Of a DNA stretch of 64,000 nt, positions 42,699 to 50,335 are shown one piece after another. A program made the position numbers and the translations under genes. This DNA is from Clostridiales bacterium (lineage in GTDB: Bacteria > Bacillota > Clostridia > Christensenellales > CAG-314): NCBI GenBank assembly GCA_022508345.1, contig JAFLVK010000003.1:49181-113180 (forward strand), given 5' to 3'. The notes under the pieces were generated by a model. The model worked only from the letters and a program-made list of their open reading frames with translations, searched no databases and had not been told where the DNA came from. Every line of letters starts with the position of its first letter. The first letter of the stretch is position 1.

Positions 42699-45323
42699 AT
42701 GATTACGAACTTTTTGTACAAAAACATTTGCTGGCAATTCAATCAAAATCCCTTTGCGAACCTGCTCGCCCCCGCCACTTGCGAACAGGAATTTTACGAG
42801 CAGCTTGAAAAGGTTGCAAATAGCTACTTCCCTGAGTCCCGTCGCATTGACACGCTGAATGTGGAATTTTGTTTGAACAAGATTTCGCTTGCGCATGCCA
42901 AAACTCCATCCGAAAAGGTGGCGCTGGGGTATTTCAGAATTTTTTGGGCGATGTATGAAAGGCTGAAAACGCAATTCGCCAAAAAGCACATGATGTTTCC
43001 CTCCAGTGCCAACTCCACACGCGTTGAGGTGGTTGCCGAGCTACTGACAAAATGCACACAGTTCGCTGTTGACGACAAGACGCTTGCCAGAATGTGCTTG
43101 CGCGCGGCGGAAATTGTTCAGTTGACAGATCGCGAGGAAAGATATTTTTCGGACGTTGTGGCGCTGTACAAGTTGAAATACTACTGCGCAGCAACCTTGT
43201 CGATGTTAAACAATACCCCAAATGCCGAAAGATATTTGGCTAAATTTTTGCATCCGATTTTGCTGAAAACCAATTACACCGAAAATACAAAATACATGCA
43301 GGCCGCTTACTGCACGAAAAGCCTTGCAGCGGTAATAAATTGCATGGGAGAATCGGCGGTAAAGCTAAACGATATTTACACACGCGTGAACACGGAAATG
43401 TTCGTGTACGCTAACGGACGTAACGTGTTTGACACCTTTTGCAAAAGCAGGTTCGGTGACCGTTCGGCGGAATTTCAATCCACCACCAATACTGTGGACG
43501 TAACAATGTGCTACTTCACCGTTGGACAAAAGGAAATACGCAACGTGACCATAACAAACAAGGGCAAACGTGCGCGTAAATTTACCGTGGAAATACCGCT
43601 GAAACACGCCAACCCAACGCAAAAAGTTGCCTACTTTCACATGGATAACGCGCTGTGCCTTGCTGCCAACTTCTACTGCGCGTTAGCAATTGTTCATGAC
43701 AACGCAACGGTACGTTGCTACGGCGACCAAGCTCAATGCTTTAGTGTTACCGTTGACAGCAACGACAGCTACAGCTTCGACATTGTTTCAATCTACGCTA
43801 CCGACACGCCCACGCTGGCAGACCAGATTTGCGCGCTGCAACAACTGGGCAACACACGTTGCCCGTATCTGTGGGATAGCCAATGTACAAGGCTGGACAT
43901 GACGGATATAAAGCTGAAGCTGTCATCTCACGGCTACGTTATGCACAAGCCGCAAAAGATACTGAGCGAACAACTCAACTACACCTATCAACTGGGCAAC
44001 AACGACGTTGCAACCTTTGTGGACAACGGCGGCAACTCCACTACGCTCATTTCCGGCTTCGTATTTGGTGTAAGGGGCGAGGGGGTTTACTCTGTTTGCA
44101 ACGGACTGATTTCCAAGCTAAACGAAAACGAATTTCAACTGGATGCGGACAGGCTGTGCTACGAAAACGGAGGCTCCTGCTGCAACATTTATCACAACAA
44201 GGGTAAGGTGTACGAAATTGCCCATGCAAGGCCGAGCAAAACGCTGTTCTACTTTCCAATGGAAAAGAGGTCGCGGATAAATTACGACAATGCAACTAGA
44301 ACATTTACCGTAACGGACAACGCAAGAAAGTACTACGTCAAGTGCATTGGAAACGTGGAAAGCTACACCACAAACGACATGGAGTGCAGTGAAGAAAAAT
44401 TGCGCTACAAGCTGTCGGGAAATCTTGATGTAGGCAGTTGCCTTGCAATTTGCTTTGGCACGACTAGCGATGTCAAGCTGGTAATTACCTCTGCTGCCGA
44501 GACTCCGCTGTCCACTCCCATTGTCAGGGAAAGCCTTGTGTCAACCTATCTGAATTACGTAAACGACAAAAGTGTTTTTTGCCTGTGCAACTATCTCAAA
44601 AAGCCCGATTGCCTGACTGTTGCAGCCATTTGCTACACAAACCCACAGTTTGTAAAAATGTATCTGAACAAGATTTACACCGCCGCAACCTCAAGCACCT
44701 ACTACTACGACGCGCAGGGGCGCACCAAGGAATTTTGTGACAGATTGACACTGCCGCTAGCCGTTGTATACTACCTCAATTTGGTGGGCGAATTGCCACA
44801 GGAAATGATAAAAATGGCACATGGGGTGTTATTTTCGGATAATTTCGAGGGAAAGGAGCTGTGCATAAAGGCATTGGCACTAATCAAGGCAGCTAGGCTT
44901 AACAGCTTCGACAAGGTGCGCTGTTTGGTCGAATACAACAACCTCAAAAAGAAAATAATGTCCGACAGCAAGCTGTACGCCTACGCCCAGGCAATAGGCG
45001 CACTGCCACTGACTAACCCATCTAAGGAAAGGTTGAAGGACCTGTGTAATAAATACGAAATACCCAAAAGCTGGTACTACGTGTCGCAATTGGAAAATTT
45101 GTACGGGCTGAGCATATCCGAAGGCAAATTGCACATCGCACCCAAGGTTACAGCGGAAAACGTGTTGGAACAGTTTGCGCTGACCATCAGTGGCAAACGC
45201 ATCGACACCACCTTTGCCAAGGCGACAGTGCAATCCATGACACTGAACGGCATACAGTGCTTTCAACCATTTTGCCCGCAAAATCTGAAAAACACAGAAA
45301 ACCAACTTGTTGTGCGATATTAA
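42699..45323 (+). CDS. Large GH94-superfamily-like protein, probably divergent
   Basis: This 874-residue soluble protein has the look of the glycan-phosphorylase/cyclic glucan synthase superfamily (former GT36, now GH94). There is a beta-sandwich N-terminal region with the segment EIRNVTITNKGKRARKFTVE (around residue 272), an alpha/alpha-barrel-like region (~600-770) and a C-terminal beta-sheet cap (EGKLHIAPKVTAENVLEQFA). I could not find the general-acid Asp motif (WNDG-type) of active GH94 enzymes. It may be inactive, may use another residue, or may belong to a sister family. No signal peptide is present. The GAGG ribosome site supports the start. Long Cys- and Asn-rich stretches are unusual for this family. 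Confidence 0.5.
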   Translation: MITNFLYKNICWQFNQNPFANLLAPATCEQEFYEQLEKVANSYFPESRRIDTLNVEFCLNKISLAHAKTPSEKVALGYFRIFWAMYERLKTQFAKKHMMFPSSANSTRVEVVAELLTKCTQFAVDDKTLARMCLRAAEIVQLTDREERYFSDVVALYKLKYYCAATLSMLNNTPNAERYLAKFLHPILLKTNYTENTKYMQAAYCTKSLAAVINCMGESAVKLNDIYTRVNTEMFVYANGRNVFDTFCKSRFGDRSAEFQSTTNTVDVTMCYFTVGQKEIRNVTITNKGKRARKFTVEIPLKHANPTQKVAYFHMDNALCLAANFYCALAIVHDNATVRCYGDQAQCFSVTVDSNDSYSFDIVSIYATDTPTLADQICALQQLGNTRCPYLWDSQCTRLDMTDIKLKLSSHGYVMHKPQKILSEQLNYTYQLGNNDVATFVDNGGNSTTLISGFVFGVRGEGVYSVCNGLISKLNENEFQLDADRLCYENGGSCCNIYHNKGKVYEIAHARPSKTLFYFPMEKRSRINYDNATRTFTVTDNARKYYVKCIGNVESYTTNDMECSEEKLRYKLSGNLDVGSCLAICFGTTSDVKLVITSAAETPLSTPIVRESLVSTYLNYVNDKSVFCLCNYLKKPDCLTVAAICYTNPQFVKMYLNKIYTAATSSTYYYDAQGRTKEFCDRLTLPLAVVYYLNLVGELPQEMIKMAHGVLFSDNFEGKELCIKALALIKAARLNSFDKVRCLVEYNNLKKKIMSDSKLYAYAQAIGALPLTNPSKERLKDLCNKYEIPKSWYYVSQLENLYGLSISEGKLHIAPKVTAENVLEQFALTISGKRIDTTFAKATVQSMTLNGIQCFQPFCPQNLKNTENQLVVRY

Positions 45324-45333
45324 ATGCGATATT

Positions 45334-45364
45334 AAAAAAGAGCGAAAAAATTTCGCTCTTTTTT
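45334..45364. terminator. Terminator between converging genes
   Basis: AAAAAAGAGCGAAA / TTTCGCTCTTTTTT is a 14-bp stem with a 3-nt loop; symmetric, serving both directions. Confidence 0.9.
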
Positions 45365-45740
45365 ATACTATATGCTTCAAACTAGGAGTCATCAAATGAG
45401 GCACATAATCAAGCAATTCCGCAACTACGGTGAGCTGCGCCTTGAGCTGTTCGAAGTCCTGCTGTTCGGCGTATGCTTGCCCTTCGGCAAAACGTAGGTT
45501 TATTTCGTAAACGTCGATGTGCGGCAACAACAGTTCGCTCTTCTCACGCAGCTTTAGCCATTTGTCGCGAAATTCGTTGTACTCCTCCACCGTCAGCGAT
45601 TCGTTTTCACACTTGACAATTATGTCTTCACAGTCGCTTGCCAGCTTTTCGTAACTTTTGGAAAGCAACACCACTTCGAGAACTCCGCAAGTGATTACAA
45701 GCACCAGTGCGATGAGCCCTGCCCAAATATTTTTTGTCAT
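45363..45740 (-). CDS. DUF4363 family protein
   Basis: This 125-residue protein has an N-terminal membrane helix (residues ~4-27, WAGLIALVLVITCGVLEVVLL) and a helical remainder facing outside, the DUF4363 layout. These are found in spore-formers, typically beside a YetF/DUF421 gene, exactly as here; the two frames overlap by 4 nt and are cotranslated. The function of the pair is unknown. Length is normal for the family. Confidence 0.88.
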   Translation of the reverse strand: MTKNIWAGLIALVLVITCGVLEVVLLSKSYEKLASDCEDIIVKCENESLTVEEYNEFRDKWLKLREKSELLLPHIDVYEINLRFAEGQAYAEQQDFEQLKAQLTVVAELLDYVPHLMTPSLKHIV

Positions 45741-46411
45741 TTGCGCGTTACCTCCACGTTTTTGAAATAGATTGAGCTGTTACGCTTTTGCAATGTCATG
45801 CGCTTGTTTTCGTCAATGGCTAGCAAAATGACGTTTTTCAGCTTTACCTGTTCGCTTTCAAGCAATCTCTCAAGCTCCTGCTTGTCAAAGCCGTTTTCCT
45901 TGATGTTTTCTTCGTTCCACTTGCCCTCAAGCACAACGGGAATGGGAAGTGTTTGCTGCTTGTTTTCCATGTTTTTGTTGGCAACAACCGTTAGCTGTCC
46001 GTTTGTTTCCATTATGCCGTAGGTGACCTCTTCCAAAGAAAAGTACTCACTTGAACGCATAGACTGAAGCAGGTCGTTTACATGCATGTTGAGCCCCTTC
46101 AGTGCATTGATGTCGATACCGTGCGCGTCGATGACCATAACGGGCTTGCCATTGATTACACCTTGCATTTTTTCACTTTTGGACAAAAGCAAAATAAATT
46201 GGTGTATGACAAACATTGTCAATATCGCCACGATACCAAAGGTGATGGGTATGGATCTATCCGCCATGGGGATACATGCCAGCTCGCTTATCACAAGGGT
46301 GATTACCAATTCGAATGGCTCCATTTCGCCAATCTGACGCTTGCCCATTAGTCTGAATACAAATAGTAATACGGCGAACAAAATTATCGCTCTAATAAAG
46401 ATTATTATCAT
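45737..46411 (-). CDS. DUF421 (YetF/YcaP) membrane protein
   Basis: This protein of about 224 residues has three membrane helices in its first 100 residues (MIIIFIRAIILFAVLLFVF, then two) with the RLMGKRQIGEMEPFELVITL motif between helices, and a cytoplasmic alpha/beta DUF421 domain. YetF-type proteins occur in spore-formers; the function is unknown, with spore germination or envelope roles suggested for relatives. The start is uncertain. I prefer the ATG at 46411 because it begins the first helix; the ribosome site is weak. Alternative: an upstream start at 46501. It is paired with DUF4363. Confidence 0.85.
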   Translation of the reverse strand: MIIIFIRAIILFAVLLFVFRLMGKRQIGEMEPFELVITLVISELACIPMADRSIPITFGIVAILTMFVIHQFILLLSKSEKMQGVINGKPVMVIDAHGIDINALKGLNMHVNDLLQSMRSSEYFSLEEVTYGIMETNGQLTVVANKNMENKQQTLPIPVVLEGKWNEENIKENGFDKQELERLLESEQVKLKNVILLAIDENKRMTLQKRNSSIYFKNVEVTRK

Positions 46412-46512
46412 ACCGCTAGTTTGAGCAACTGCATTTTTTATATGCGTGCGTATTTCTAATTTTGTCAGATACCAAAAAAATAAGTTTACAAATTGCAACA
46501 ACCGTTATTTCA

Positions 46513-46541
46513 TTTACTTTTGTAATTATTTCCTGTACAAT
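46513..46541 (+). promoter_or_regulatory. Promoter of the folT-type gene
   Basis: TTTACT (46513-46518) and TACAAT (46536-46541) are 17 bp apart. The -10 ends 6 nt before the ATG at 46548, so transcription should start on it. Confidence 0.65.
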
Positions 46542-46547
46542 ATTGTT

Positions 46548-47186
46548 ATGAACAAAACATTTAGGCTGACCAGCATAGCAATGCTTACCGCGTTGTCGAT
46601 AGTAACAAACCTGTTTACTGTTCCGCTATCCGGTAGTAATTCCATGTCATTTACCATTGCTATTTGCTTTTTTACCGGAATATATTTTGGCGCGTTGCCC
46701 GGAGCTATTGTTGGCTTCATGGGTGACTTAATTGCGCATCTTATACTTCCGCAAGGTCCGTACAATGTTTTTCTTGCGCTATCCACTACGCTATTCGGCG
46801 TGATCTGCGCGCTGGTGTACAAAATAAAACTTCCCAAGCTTGTTAAATTGATTGTTGCAGCCGTGATATGCTACGCGGTGTGTCTGTGCGGGCTCAACAC
46901 TTTCGGTTTGTGGATGTACTACAAGGCAAGTGTTCCACCCACAATTTCCGGACTGATAGCAATGCTCAGCATGGACAAATCGCAAATAGACACCAGCTTC
47001 TGGATATATCTGGCGGGGCGCGCGCCATGGTCTGCAATAAACATCGCGATAAATGTTGTGATTGTTGCGCTGTTGCAGCAATCGGGCGTTATTGAAAAGT
47101 TGATGACAAAAGTACGCAACAAGGACAAATCTACCAAAGCTACACAGCAGGAAGAACAAAATCAGGAATTAAACGAAAACGACTAA
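46548..47186 (+). CDS. folT: ECF transporter S component, probably folate-specific
   Basis: This 212-residue protein has six membrane helices and the S-component opening FRLTSIAMLTALSIVTNLFTVP. Family markers are FTGIYFGALPGAIVGFMGDLIAHLILPQGPYN, the folate-type signature. It would capture a vitamin, most likely folate, outside the cell and use a shared EcfAAT module encoded elsewhere. The ATG at 46548 has no ribosome site and lies 6 nt after the -10, indicating a leaderless mRNA; an upstream frame to 46446 would be inside the promoter region. The C-terminal tail (KATQQEEQNQELNEND) is acidic and disordered. Confidence 0.85.
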   Translation: MNKTFRLTSIAMLTALSIVTNLFTVPLSGSNSMSFTIAICFFTGIYFGALPGAIVGFMGDLIAHLILPQGPYNVFLALSTTLFGVICALVYKIKLPKLVKLIVAAVICYAVCLCGLNTFGLWMYYKASVPPTISGLIAMLSMDKSQIDTSFWIYLAGRAPWSAINIAINVVIVALLQQSGVIEKLMTKVRNKDKSTKATQQEEQNQELNEND

Positions 47187-47188
47187 AC

Positions 47189-47944
47189 TCAAATATCTAC
47201 ATGGACAAAATGCACCTCACCGTACCATTGTGCGGCGTGATTTGCCTGTTTTTCCTCCCCTGTTGTTAGAAATACCGTTTGTCCGACCGTTTCGCCGTTG
47301 CAAAAACACGTCGGTTGGAAATGCGTGCAACACTCCACTATCTCTGCTCCGCAAGTAAACGGAGCAATTTTTTTACGCAACAGAGGAAAATGCGTACAGC
47401 CCAAAATTACAGCGTCTACGTTGCACTTTGCAAGGTTAGCTAGCGCCTTATTCACTGCTTCACTGCATTCATCTGTGTCCCCCCTGTTAGTCTCCACAAA
47501 TGGGACAAATGTACTGCACGGAAATGCCACTGTGGCAACACCGCTTTCCTTTAGTTTACGTTGGTATGCACGGCTTGCTACTGTTGCATTTGTAGCAAGC
47601 AGCGCCACGCGCTTGCTTTTTGTAACTTGCGTTACACGCTCACATGTGGGAGCAATTACATCGTAAATGGGCATGCCAAATTGCTGCCTGAGCGTGTCGG
47701 CGTAAACGGAAGCTGTGTTGCAAGCAATTACCAACGCTTGCGCGGAACAACCCTGCATAAACTGTATCAGCAGCTGAACACGCTGCAGTATCTGGCTTGG
47801 CAGCTTTGTGCCGTAAGGACAGTAGGCACTATCCGCAAGATAGAGGAAGTTGCAGGATGGAAAATCGCGCTGCAGCTGCTTGAGAATTGTGAGCCCGCCC
47901 ACACCGCTATCTATCACGCCAACCCAATTATTGAATGAAACCAT
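47189..47944 (-). CDS. murI: Glutamate racemase
   Basis: This 251-residue enzyme makes D-glutamate for peptidoglycan. It has GVIDSGVGGLT (Asp12), VIACNTASVY with catalytic Cys (~residue 75) and ILGCTHFPLL with the second Cys (~184), with CGAEIVECCTH near the end. The start is set at the ATG at 47944 (MVSFNNWVGVIDSG), which gives the usual length; a frame reaching 48205 lies inside the integrase gene. There is no clear ribosome site. Its stop is 2 bp from the converging folT stop. Confidence 0.94.
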   Translation of the reverse strand: MVSFNNWVGVIDSGVGGLTILKQLQRDFPSCNFLYLADSAYCPYGTKLPSQILQRVQLLIQFMQGCSAQALVIACNTASVYADTLRQQFGMPIYDVIAPTCERVTQVTKSKRVALLATNATVASRAYQRKLKESGVATVAFPCSTFVPFVETNRGDTDECSEAVNKALANLAKCNVDAVILGCTHFPLLRKKIAPFTCGAEIVECCTHFQPTCFCNGETVGQTVFLTTGEEKQANHAAQWYGEVHFVHVDI

Positions 47945-48069
47945 AACAGTACAATTTATGAAAAACAACGTGGCAAAGTTGACAACAAATACAGCTCCCC
48001 TTGAAACAATCAAGGAGAGCTGTGCATATGAGTGAACGATGCTGTTCATATGTATGTGTCGGCAAATAC

Positions 48070-48975
48070 TTATGCGAAAAGCTTGCCGAGCTTGTTCATC
48101 ATCTGTATCTTGTACTCCAGCATGCTGTGCGCGTACCTGTTGAGGGTGACGTTGGGGTTCTTGTGCCCAAGCAGCTCCGCAAGCGTCTTGACATCCATGC
48201 CGCACTCTAGCGCGCGGGTAGCAAAGGTATGCCTGAGTGAATGGAAGCCTTTGCGCTGAATGTCAAGCTTTCGTAAAATCAACTCAAAGGTGCGCTGATA
48301 GGAACGGTTGCATATCGGTGATCCATGTTCTTCTATCACGTACTGAGTAGTTCTTTTTTTGTACAGTACTTTGAACATCGGCAATATTTGACGCGGGAAA
48401 GGAATTGTACGCATAGATTGTGCCGTCTTGGGGGTGTCCTCTATCCGCTTACCGTCGAGATAGTAGGCTGTGCTGGAAACGGTGATTTTACATTCCTTCA
48501 TATCCACATTGTCCCACACAAGCGCAAGCAGCTCTCCAAGCCTCAGTCCGGTGTACATGCATATGACAATGCCGTACAGCTTGATCTTGTTGGCGTGGAG
48601 AATGTAGTTTTCCAGCTTTTTCTGTTCAATGACGGACAGGCACTCTACCTTTTTCTCAATGCACCTGGGGCGACAGATTTTGTCCGCATTGTACTCGGGC
48701 AGATACCCCATGTTGTACGCCATCTTGAGCGAGCTTTTCACCACCGAAATTGTACCGTTTATCGTGTTGGCCGCAAGCGGTTTTTCGCGATTTACGATAA
48801 GCTCTGTAACAAACTGTTGCAATAGGGGCGGAGTCAGTTCGTGCAATTCTTTTTCGCCCAAATAGGGCAAGATTCGCTGCTCTATTGTTTGCGCGTATAA
48901 AGCCCAAGTTCGCTGCTTGCAAGAAGTTTTTACATAATTGTTTAGCCATTGTTCTAACCATTCTCTGTATTTCAT
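48070..48975 (-). CDS. Tyrosine recombinase (site-specific integrase)
   Basis: This 301-residue phage-type integrase has an N-terminal SAM-like arm domain (~1-90) and a catalytic domain with all active residues: Arg145 (TGLRLGEL), His245 and Arg248 (HSLRHTF), His271 and Tyr281 (NVTLNRYAH). It should cut and join DNA at short core sites. It lies alone: no excisionase, phage or conjugation genes are near. Its start, with an AGGAGG site, is about 245 bp from tRNA-Leu(CAG), a typical target class. Two copies of ACCTGAGTG in the spacer may be arm-type binding sites. It may be a remnant of an element or a domesticated enzyme. Confidence 0.92.
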   Translation of the reverse strand: MKYREWLEQWLNNYVKTSCKQRTWALYAQTIEQRILPYLGEKELHELTPPLLQQFVTELIVNREKPLAANTINGTISVVKSSLKMAYNMGYLPEYNADKICRPRCIEKKVECLSVIEQKKLENYILHANKIKLYGIVICMYTGLRLGELLALVWDNVDMKECKITVSSTAYYLDGKRIEDTPKTAQSMRTIPFPRQILPMFKVLYKKRTTQYVIEEHGSPICNRSYQRTFELILRKLDIQRKGFHSLRHTFATRALECGMDVKTLAELLGHKNPNVTLNRYAHSMLEYKIQMMNKLGKLFA

Positions 48976-49004
48976 AACGTCCTCCTACAATGTTATGTAG
49001 ATAT

Positions 49005-49033
49005 ATTGTAACTCCTTACAGCACATCTCTCAA
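49005..49033 (-). promoter_or_regulatory. Promoter of the integrase gene
   Basis: On the minus strand TTGAGA (49028-49033) and TACAAT (49005-49010) are 17 bp apart, 30 bp from the integrase ATG. Confidence 0.65.
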
Positions 49034-49069
49034 AGTAAACAATAGTCATTTTTTAAAACAAATAAACTC

Positions 49070-49109
49070 ACCTGAGTGAAATTTTTTTGATTAAAATGTA
49101 ACCTGAGTG
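49070..49109. repeat. Direct repeats ACCTGAGTG upstream of the integrase
   Basis: ACCTGAGTG occurs at 49070-49078 and 49101-49109, 31 bp apart (about three helical turns). They could be integrase arm sites or an operator; the rest of 48976-49177 shows no gene. Confidence 0.5.
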
Positions 49110-49177
49110 CAAAAAAACGAACAAAATTGCAACGCCAAAAGGCAAAAAAATCAGACTAAAAATTTCACTGTAAACAG

Positions 49178-49206
49178 TTGCTAAAAGCTGCAAAATAAAG
49201 TATAAT
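49178..49206 (+). promoter_or_regulatory. Promoter of tRNA-Leu(CAG)
   Basis: TTGCTA (49178-49183) and TATAAT (49201-49206) are 17 bp apart, ~7 nt upstream of the likely transcription start. Confidence 0.8.
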
Positions 49207-49219
49207 AGTTTAGCAATAT

Positions 49220-49302
49220 GCGGATGTGGCGAAATTGGCAGACGCGCATGATTCAGGTTCATGTGAGAAATCATGCAGGTTCAAGTCCTGTCATCCGCAC
49301 CA
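49220..49302 (+). tRNA. tRNA-Leu(CAG)
   Basis: This 83-nt tRNA has acceptor GCGGATG/CATCCGC, A73 and encoded CCA. The anticodon stem CATGA/TCATG holds TTCAGGT (anticodon CAG, reading CUG). A long variable arm and T-arm CAGG/CCTG are present. Immediately downstream is a trailer hairpin, a terminator, and 178 bp later a second copy of its 3' end with trailer. Confidence 0.97.
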
Positions 49303-49334
49303 TACGGCGACTACGCATTTTGGTCGCAAAAAAC

Positions 49335-49359
49335 AAGGGACACCAATGTGTCCCTTTTT
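49335..49359 (+). terminator. Terminator of tRNA-Leu(CAG)
   Basis: AAGGGACAC / GTGTCCCTT is a 9-bp perfect stem with a 4-nt loop and a T-run. Confidence 0.88.
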
Positions 49360-49408
49360 CTATTGCTCCTGTTTGCTTGTCGCCTCTACGATTGGTATAA
49401 CAGAAGTT

Positions 49409-49459
49409 TGAAATAACGTAGCGCTCACGTTTCACTTCGCTTACCTCACTACGTTCGGA
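49409..49459 (+). repeat. tRNA-linked repeat segment, Leu(CAG) copy
   Basis: This reads TGAAATAACGTAGCGCTCAC then TTCACTTCGCTTACC and ends in CTACGTTCGGA. It aligns with the Leu(CAA)-linked segment at 19015-19053 (minus strand) and runs straight into the duplicated tRNA 3' end. AACGTAG and CTACGTT inside it form an inverted repeat. Confidence 0.7.
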
Positions 49460-49494
49460 CAAGTCCTGTCATCCGCACCATACGGCGACTACGC
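49460..49494 (+). pseudogene. tRNA-Leu(CAG) 3'-end and trailer duplicate
   Basis: Thirty-five bases, from the T-loop through CCA and 15 nt of trailer, are identical to 49282-49316, 178 bp away. The following 20 nt also match with a 2-base gap. No 5' tRNA half precedes it, so it cannot be a tRNA. Confidence 0.92.
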
Positions 49495-49510
49495 TTTTGG
49501 TCGCAAAAAA

Positions 49511-49540
49511 AGGAAGTACTGAATTGTACTTCCTTTTTTT
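49511..49540 (+). terminator. Terminator after the duplicated tRNA end
   Basis: AGGAAGTAC / GTACTTCCT is a 9-bp perfect stem followed by seven T. Confidence 0.85.
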
Positions 49541-49587
49541 ATGCTCCTGTGCACTTCGTCACTTTATGGTTTGTGTTACAAAAAAGT

Positions 49588-50304
49588 TCAAAATGAAATA
49601 ACGCACTTGATGACTGTTTTGCCATCCTTCTTGATGGACAGCGTGTCGCAAGTTTTGCTTGATTGCTTGTGTACTGTTAGCCTGTCGCCTTCGTAGGATT
49701 GGTTGATGTAGCACACTTCTATTTCGCTGACGGGGCGGTTTGCAAGCTCCTCAACGGAATAGGTGTTGAACAGAAAACGCAAATACTCTACGTTGTTGCA
49801 GTGCTGGCTGAAATCTATGTTTGTGGAGCGCACCGTCACATCCTCCACTGCAGGGATGTCGCTGTCGTCAATCTTTTCAAACTCGACATACATTTGCGGT
49901 TGTTCAACAACAAAGCTGTCGTCGATGCCAACCGTGGATGTGCGACGTATGCGCCCTGTGGCGATATCCAGTACGCACATTTCGCAGCTGGAGTACGCAG
50001 CAATTTCACCTTGCAAGTTTTTCACCGCTGTGTCTATCACCAGTTTAGCGGACGACAGGCTGGAAACAAAGCTTTCAACGTAAAAGCTTTCACCCCATCC
50101 CAAGTCTTTCAATATTTTAATTCTGTTTTTGGTAAACACCCAAAAGGCATTGTATTCCCGCTTGACGGTAATTGCGTCAATGTTGAGAGTGCCCATACAT
50201 TCGGTAATGGCAGTCTCCACCACTCCAAACAACCCCATTACAGATAGCTTGGCATTGGCGCCAACTTGCGTGCTGCCTACAATTTGTTGCTTTGTGTAAA
50301 TCAT
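49588..50304 (-). CDS. Acyl-ACP thioesterase (double hot-dog fold)
   Basis: This 238-residue cytosolic enzyme releases fatty acids from acyl-ACP. It has two hot-dog domains. The second carries the catalytic segment TNIDFSQHCNNVEYLRFLF (around residues 158-176), where Asn and His match the active site of FatA-like bacterial thioesterases. The N-terminal region has the equivalent partner helix. Chain length preference is not readable. The TAGGAG ribosome site and a good ATG support the start. It converges with the tRNA-Leu(CAG) region. Confidence 0.86.
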   Translation of the reverse strand: MIYTKQQIVGSTQVGANAKLSVMGLFGVVETAITECMGTLNIDAITVKREYNAFWVFTKNRIKILKDLGWGESFYVESFVSSLSSAKLVIDTAVKNLQGEIAAYSSCEMCVLDIATGRIRRTSTVGIDDSFVVEQPQMYVEFEKIDDSDIPAVEDVTVRSTNIDFSQHCNNVEYLRFLFNTYSVEELANRPVSEIEVCYINQSYEGDRLTVHKQSSKTCDTLSIKKDGKTVIKCVISF

Positions 50305-50335
50305 AAATACTCCTATTTATCACAAGCCTATTATA

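Noticed and set aside
46446..46547. Upstream extension or riboswitch before folT
   Set aside because: The promoter boxes end 6 nt before the ATG at 46548, leaving no transcribed leader for a riboswitch and placing the extended frame within the promoter.
47945..48205. N-terminal extension of murI
   Set aside because: The 87 extra residues lie antisense-free but overlap the integrase coding frame on the same strand; the family length and GVIDSG position fit the ATG at 47944.
49303..49494. A genomic island bounded by tRNA att repeats
   Set aside because: The repeats enclose only ~180 bp with no genes. At most it is a mini-element or scar.
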